The translations under genes and the position numbers were made by a program. The notes beneath the pieces are model-generated. The model was not told the origin of the DNA. It made no database searches and worked only from the letters and a program-made list of their open reading frames with translations. 64,000 nucleotides of DNA from [Scytonema hofmanni] UTEX 2349 (lineage in GTDB: Bacteria; Cyanobacteriota; Cyanobacteriia; Cyanobacteriales; Nostocaceae), in contig NZ_KK073768.1 of the NCBI RefSeq assembly GCF_000582685.1, positions 72,754-136,753 on the forward strand, read 5' to 3'. Shown piece by piece: positions 59,543 to 64,000 of this stretch; within the stretch, counting starts at the first letter, position 1, and every line of letters begins with the position of its first letter.

Positions 59543-61264
59543 ATGGTAGCACTCACCGAAAGAACTAAAAAAAGGCTGACTATGCAGACTGCCGAGATTG
59601 CTGACCAAACTACGGCAATTCGGTCTTTGGATTGGGATCGCGATCGCTTTGATATCGAGTTTGGTTTGCAAAACGGTACTACCTACAACTCGTTTCTCAT
59701 CCGTGGGGAACAAACGGCTTTAGTTGATACCTCTCATGAAAAGTTTCGTCAGCTGTTCTTCGATACCCTCACCGGACTGATTAACCCAACTGAAATTAAT
59801 TATCTAATTATCAGCCACACCGAGCCAGACCACAGTGGCTTAGTTAAAGATTTGTTACAAATTGCTCCAGAAATCACCGTTGTCGGTTCTAAGGTAGCAA
59901 TTCAGTTTTTAGAGGATATGGTACACGGTCCGTTTAAGCGACGGATTGTGAAAAATGGCGATCGCTTAGATTTGGGCAATGGACACGAATTTGAATTCGT
60001 CATTGCACCCAATTTACATTGGCCCGATACCATGTTCAGCTTCGACCATAAAACCCAAATTCTCTTTACTTGTGATGCTTTTGGCTTGCATTACTGCACA
60101 GAAAGCACCTTTGATGAAGATTTGGCAGCGATTGAAGCTGATTATCAATTTTACTACGACTGTTTGATGGGACCGAATGCGCGGTCAGTACTTTCTGCTC
60201 TCAAGCGCATGGACGAACTGCCAAAAATTGGTACAATCGCCACTGGTCACGGACCATTATTATACCACAACGTTGAAGAATTAACCGGGCGTTACCGCAA
60301 CTGGAGCAAAACTCAAACAAAAGCAGAAACTACCGTTGCTGTATTTTACGTTTCCGGTTATGGATATAGCGATCGCCTAGCCGATGCCATGAGAAATGGT
60401 ATCAGTAAAACCGGCGTTGCTGTGGAAATGGTAGACTTGCGATCGGCAACAGACTTACAAGAATTGCAGGAACTTGTCAGCCGTTGTGCAGGAATTGTGA
60501 TGACAACACCTCCTGCGGATGCTGAGAATATTCAAGCTGCTGTCAGCGCGATTTTGGGATCTGCCAAAGAAAAGCAAGCTGTAGGAATATTTGAATCAGG
60601 TGGTGGCAATGACGAACCGATTGATCCTCTACTAAATAAATTTCGCAATTTAAGTTTAACAGTAGCCTTTCCTGGAATTCGGATTAAAGAAACACCCAAC
60701 GAAAATACCTACAAACTGTGTGAAGAAGCGGGAACAGACTTAGGGCAATGGGTAACACGCGATCGCAGCATCAAAGCGATGAAATCCCTCGGTGCTGACT
60801 TAGACAAAGCTTTAGGGAGAATCACTGGAGGATTATACATTATTACGGCAAAAAAAGGCGATGTTAAAAGCGCCATGCTTGCCTCTTGGGTAAGTCAAGC
60901 TAGTTTCAAACCACTGGGATTAAGCATTGCAGTCGCCAAAGATAGAGCGATAGAATCACTCATGCAAGTAGGCGATCGCTTTGTTTTAAATGTTTTGGAA
61001 GAAGGCAATTATCAACTGCTGATGAAGCACTTTTTGAAACGGTTCGCTCCTGGTGCCGATCGTTTTGAAGGCGTTAAAACTCAGCCAGCTGAAAACGGAT
61101 CTCCAATCTTAACTGATGCTCTAGCATATATTGAGTGCGAAGTCAATAGTCGGATGGAAGTTAACGACCATTGGATAGTTTACTGTACCGTTGATGCCGG
61201 TCGCGTCAGCAAGCCAGACTCCTTGACAGCAGTACATCATAGAAAAGTTGGAAACCACTATTAA
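59543..61264 (+). CDS. flv3: Flavodiiron protein, Flv3-type
   Basis: 573 residues. The beta-lactamase-like diiron domain keeps canonical ligands: SHTEPDHSG (HxExDH), then FTCDAFGLH and TGHGPLLYH. A flavodoxin-like domain (VAVFYVSGYGYSDRLADAM) and a C-terminal flavin reductase domain (MLASWVSQASFKPLGLSIAVAKDRAIE) follow, as in class C cyanobacterial enzymes. A strong GGAGGGG lies before the ATG. It reduces O2 to water with photosynthetic electrons, together with Flv1. Adjacency to an Flv1-like gene recalls the heterocyst pair Flv3B-Flv1B, but A versus B type cannot be told here. Confidence 0.88.
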   Translation: MVALTERTKKRLTMQTAEIADQTTAIRSLDWDRDRFDIEFGLQNGTTYNSFLIRGEQTALVDTSHEKFRQLFFDTLTGLINPTEINYLIISHTEPDHSGLVKDLLQIAPEITVVGSKVAIQFLEDMVHGPFKRRIVKNGDRLDLGNGHEFEFVIAPNLHWPDTMFSFDHKTQILFTCDAFGLHYCTESTFDEDLAAIEADYQFYYDCLMGPNARSVLSALKRMDELPKIGTIATGHGPLLYHNVEELTGRYRNWSKTQTKAETTVAVFYVSGYGYSDRLADAMRNGISKTGVAVEMVDLRSATDLQELQELVSRCAGIVMTTPPADAENIQAAVSAILGSAKEKQAVGIFESGGGNDEPIDPLLNKFRNLSLTVAFPGIRIKETPNENTYKLCEEAGTDLGQWVTRDRSIKAMKSLGADLDKALGRITGGLYIITAKKGDVKSAMLASWVSQASFKPLGLSIAVAKDRAIESLMQVGDRFVLNVLEEGNYQLLMKHFLKRFAPGADRFEGVKTQPAENGSPILTDALAYIECEVNSRMEVNDHWIVYCTVDAGRVSKPDSLTAVHHRKVGNHY

Positions 61265-61428
61265 GAAGGGAGAGGGGGAGATGGGGGGACAAGGAGATGG
61301 GGAGACAAGGAGATGGGGGGATGGGTAGAAAGAAGAATTATTCTCCTTGTCCCCTTGTCCCCTTGTCCCCCTTGTCCCTCTTGTCCCCTTGTCCCCTTGT
61401 CCCCCTTGTCCCCATTCCCCACAAAGCT
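61265..61428. repeat. STRR hairpin between flv3 and flv1
   Basis: Tandem GGGGAGACAAGGAGAT-type units, an AAGAAGAATTATTCT turn and tandem CCCCTTGT units. An open frame through it joins flv1 but is low-complexity, so it is not called coding. Confidence 0.65.
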
Positions 61429-63141
61429 ATGCAAACAAATAAACCTCGTGACGTTCAGGTTCTCCCCATTGGGACAGACACAACCGTAATGCGATCGCGC
61501 AGTTGGACTAGGCTAAGATTTGAAATTGAATATGCCCTAGCTAAAGGTACAACTGCGAATTCTTATTTGATTCAAGGTGATAAAATAGCTCTGATTGATC
61601 CTCCGGGAGAAACCTTTACAGAAATTTATCTGCAAGCGTTGCAACAGCGGTTTAATATCAAAGATATTGATTATGTGATTCTCGGTCACGTTAATCCCAA
61701 TCGCGCCGCAACTATCAAAGCTTTATTAGAACTTGCACCGCAGATAACTTTTGTTTGTTCTAATCCGGGAGCGATAAATCTGCGTGGTGCGCTGGAAAAT
61801 CAAGATTTGCCAATTCTCGTCAAACGTGGTGAAGAAACTCTTGATTTAGGCAAAGGTCATAATTTACAGTTTATTCCTACTCCCAATCCACGCTATCCTG
61901 ATCAACTTTGCACCTACGATCCCCAAACGGAAATTCTCTACTCAGATAAACTATTTGGAGCGCATATCTGCGGGGATCAAGTTTTTGATGAAGGCTGGGA
62001 GACAATTAACGAAGACAGGCGCTATTATTTCGATTGTCTCATGGCTCCTCATGCGCGTCAAATTGAAACAACGCTGGATAAACTTTCCGACTTGCCCGTT
62101 CGTTTGTATGCTACCGGACACGGACCTTTGGTGCGTTACGGTTTAATTGAATTAACACATGCTTATCGTCAATGGAGTCAGCAGCAAACATCTGCGGATA
62201 CGACAGTTGCGTTAATTTACGCTTCTGCCTATGGAAATACAGCGACTTTGGCACAAGCGATCGCTCGCGGCATCACCAAAGCCGGTGTCAGTGTAGAATC
62301 AATTAACTGCGAATTTGCTGATCCCGAAGAAATCCGTAACGCTGTAGAAAAAGCTTCAGGCTTTGTCATCGGTTCCCCTACCCTTGGTGGACATGCACCA
62401 ACCCCCGTACAAACAGCTTTAGGAATTGTTCTTTCCACCGCTACTAACAACAAACTCGCCGGTGTCTTTGGTTCCTATGGCTGGAGTGGGGAAGCAGTTG
62501 ATTTAATTGAAGGTAAATTGAAAGATGCTGGTTATCGCTTTGGTTTTGATACTATCCGCGTCAAATTCAAACCCAACGATACCACCTTACAATTGTGCGA
62601 AGAGGCTGGAACCGACTTTGCCCAAGCGCTGAAAAAAGCTAAAAAAGTGCGATCGCAAACTGTTCCCGCTTCTAGTGTAGAACAAGCAGTTGGGCGTGTT
62701 GTCGGTTCTCTGTGCGTTCTCACAGCAAAGCAAGGTGGTGTATCTAGTGGAATGTTAGCATCGTGGGTATCTCAAGCAAGCTTTAATCCTCCGGGCTTAA
62801 CAATTGCCGTAGCCAAAGACCGTGCAGTAGAACCACTGACGCACTCAGGAAACAAATTTAACCTGAATATTCTTAAAGAAGGCAATCATCTGGGTTTAAT
62901 GAAGCATTTCCTCAAACCCTTTGAACCAGGACAAGACCGGTTTGCTGGTGTCGCTGCCGAAGAAGCAGAAAATGGTTCACCCCTACTTACTGATGCTTTA
63001 GCTTATTTAGAGTGTTCAGTGCAAACTCGCATGGAAGCCGGCGATCATTGGTTGGTTTATGCAACTGTGGAAAATGGCAAAGTCCTAAATCAAGATGGTG
63101 TAACCGCTGTGCATCATCGTAAATCGGGAAGTCATTATTAA
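61429..63141 (+). CDS. flv1: Flavodiiron protein, Flv1-type (non-canonical iron ligands)
   Basis: 570 residues from the ATG at 61429 (MQTNKPRDVQVLPIGTDTTVM). It has the same three domains as the upstream gene. The motif that is HxExDH in Flv3 reads GHVNPNRAA here, with Glu, Asp and the last His replaced. This is typical of the Flv1 subunit that pairs with Flv3. The flavodoxin (LIYASAYGNTATLAQAIARG) and flavin reductase (MLASWVSQASFNPPGL) domains are intact. Confidence 0.88.
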   Translation: MQTNKPRDVQVLPIGTDTTVMRSRSWTRLRFEIEYALAKGTTANSYLIQGDKIALIDPPGETFTEIYLQALQQRFNIKDIDYVILGHVNPNRAATIKALLELAPQITFVCSNPGAINLRGALENQDLPILVKRGEETLDLGKGHNLQFIPTPNPRYPDQLCTYDPQTEILYSDKLFGAHICGDQVFDEGWETINEDRRYYFDCLMAPHARQIETTLDKLSDLPVRLYATGHGPLVRYGLIELTHAYRQWSQQQTSADTTVALIYASAYGNTATLAQAIARGITKAGVSVESINCEFADPEEIRNAVEKASGFVIGSPTLGGHAPTPVQTALGIVLSTATNNKLAGVFGSYGWSGEAVDLIEGKLKDAGYRFGFDTIRVKFKPNDTTLQLCEEAGTDFAQALKKAKKVRSQTVPASSVEQAVGRVVGSLCVLTAKQGGVSSGMLASWVSQASFNPPGLTIAVAKDRAVEPLTHSGNKFNLNILKEGNHLGLMKHFLKPFEPGQDRFAGVAAEEAENGSPLLTDALAYLECSVQTRMEAGDHWLVYATVENGKVLNQDGVTAVHHRKSGSHY

Positions 63142-63210
63142 TACACCTTTTGCAACGTATTGCCATCACCCTAGAAGGGTGTGGCTAAACGAACCAAGCC
63201 CGCGAAGGCG

Positions 63211-63256
63211 GGCTATGAAATTCCAGCCCGCCTTCGCGGGCTGGAATTTCATAGCC
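63211..63256. repeat. Perfect 21-bp stem hairpin
   Basis: 63211-63231 pairs without mismatch with 63236-63256 over a four-base CTTC loop; the stem includes CCAGCCCGC. A smaller hairpin (AGCCCGC..GCGGGCT) overlaps it on the left, and a degenerate GTAGAGACG palindrome lies at 63322-63353. No gene in 63142-63410. Confidence 0.8.
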
Positions 63257-63410
63257 CCAGGCTTCCAGCCTGAGGGCGAAAGCGTGCCGCGAACAATTCA
63301 CACCAACGGTATTCACACATATTGTAAAGACGTTCCGCCGGAACGTCTCTACAAAGATTGCTATATATAAATAATCAAAGCAATTCACTGCTATACGCAA
63401 AGGTAGTTTA

Positions 63411-63986
63411 ATGAATACATATGTGATAAATCTAGATCCAATTGTTCACCTCACAGATGAGCAATTTTATCAACTTTGCACCGCTAACCGAGACTTGAAC
63501 CTGGAATTGAATGCAAAAGGAGAATTAATTATTGTGTCACCAGTCGGAGGAGAAAGCGGAAATCAAGAGGCAGGAATGATTACAGATTTGGAAATCTGGA
63601 ACCGTCAAACTAGATTGGGAAAGGTTTTCAGTTCCTCTACTATTTTTCGGCTTGGGAATGGTGCAAAGCGATCGCCTGATGCTGCTTGGGTAAAATTAGA
63701 ACGATGGGAAGCGCTGACTTCAGATGAACGCAAAAAATTCCCCCCTATTATACCAGATTTTCTCATAGAACTTCGTTCCCAAAGCGATCGCCTCCGACCT
63801 CTGCAAGATAAAATGCAAGAATATCTCGAAAATGGTTTGCGTTTAGGTTGGTTGATTAATTTTCAAGATCAGCAAGTCGAGATTTATCGAGAAAATCAAC
63901 CTGTAGAAATAGTTCAACTCCCAGCGTTACTTAGGGGTGAAGAGGTTTTACCTGGTTTTGAACTACAACTAGAATTACTAAGTTAA
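63411..63986 (+). CDS. Uma2-family (DUF820) putative endonuclease
   Basis: 191 residues. LTDEQFYQLCTANRDLNLELNAKGELIIVSPVGGESG, then FRLGNGAKRSPDAAWVKLERW, FPPIIPDFLIELRSQSDRL and YLENGLRLGWLINFQDQQVEIYR, are the conserved blocks of the Uma2 PD-(D/E)xK fold. The catalytic acid pair is in SPDAAWV and LIELRS. This family is greatly expanded in cyanobacteria and its role is unknown. Confidence 0.88.
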   Translation: MNTYVINLDPIVHLTDEQFYQLCTANRDLNLELNAKGELIIVSPVGGESGNQEAGMITDLEIWNRQTRLGKVFSSSTIFRLGNGAKRSPDAAWVKLERWEALTSDERKKFPPIIPDFLIELRSQSDRLRPLQDKMQEYLENGLRLGWLINFQDQQVEIYRENQPVEIVQLPALLRGEEVLPGFELQLELLS

Positions 63987-64000
63987 AGCGATCAAAGTTC

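Noticed and set aside
61297..61428. N-terminal extension of Flv1
   Set aside because: Low-complexity Pro/Leu-rich translation of STRR DNA; family similarity starts after 61429.

Overview
The window comes from a cyanobacterial chromosome, most likely a filamentous (Nostocales-type) strain. The octamer GCGATCGC (HIP1) recurs throughout. Genes that are cyanobacterial in character are present: ycf34, a COP23-domain protein, DUF760, a magnesium-chelatase H subunit and a tandem pair of flavodiiron proteins. The intergenic DNA is rich in short tandemly repeated repetitive (STRR) sequences and small palindromic repeats. No tRNA, rRNA or CRISPR array was recognised.

1-14740 is an accessory island. 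It starts with a decayed IS5-type transposase and a MITE-like element. A six-gene leftward operon follows, read from 8453 down to 1639: an N5-(carboxyethyl)ornithine synthase-like enzyme, an SDR, two methyltransferases, a class II aldolase and a TauD-type dioxygenase. An IS630 element (4576-5904) has split this operon. A repeat-filled 1.5 kb spacer separates it from a rightward set (9970-14740): a secreted cupin, a SyrB2-like non-haem iron enzyme, an EamA exporter and a fold-type III PLP decarboxylase. The SyrB2-like protein has His-Gln-Ala where hydroxylases have His-X-Asp, the hallmark of Fe/2-oxoglutarate halogenases, yet no NRPS or carrier protein is encoded here. The locus therefore looks like an undescribed cluster for a small, possibly chlorinated, opine-like amino-acid product.

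15215-23867 holds two giant RTX-tailed proteins without signal peptides that look built to harvest phosphate outside the cell. One fuses nuclease, phytase-like, beta-propeller phytase and PhoD phosphatase modules. In the other a GDPD domain is nested inside a phytase-like propeller. 24460-31762 has a small overlapping HNH/HicB operon, two paralogous secreted trypsin-like proteases with near-identical 102-bp TPR repeats plus relics of more copies, a 21-bp tandem array and a COP23 protein.

31929-43051 carries two Ser/Thr kinases, a glutathionyl-hydroquinone reductase-like GST, an MHYT-GAF-LOV-chemotaxis receptor, a LysR regulator divergent from aspartoacylase, and DUF760. 43378-63986 is mostly core genome: bchH/chlH, a BASS transporter, a decayed HicAB pair, cca, ycf34, tsaB, a TnpB-only element, argH, Nudix, an alpha/beta hydrolase, DUF6671, coaX, flv3-flv1 and Uma2.

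A theme running through the window is invasion of conserved genes by small repeats. cca and coaX carry the same 29-bp palindrome in different reading frames. bchH carries three separate repeat-derived segments. Two genes take their stop codons from a GTAGAGACG palindrome.
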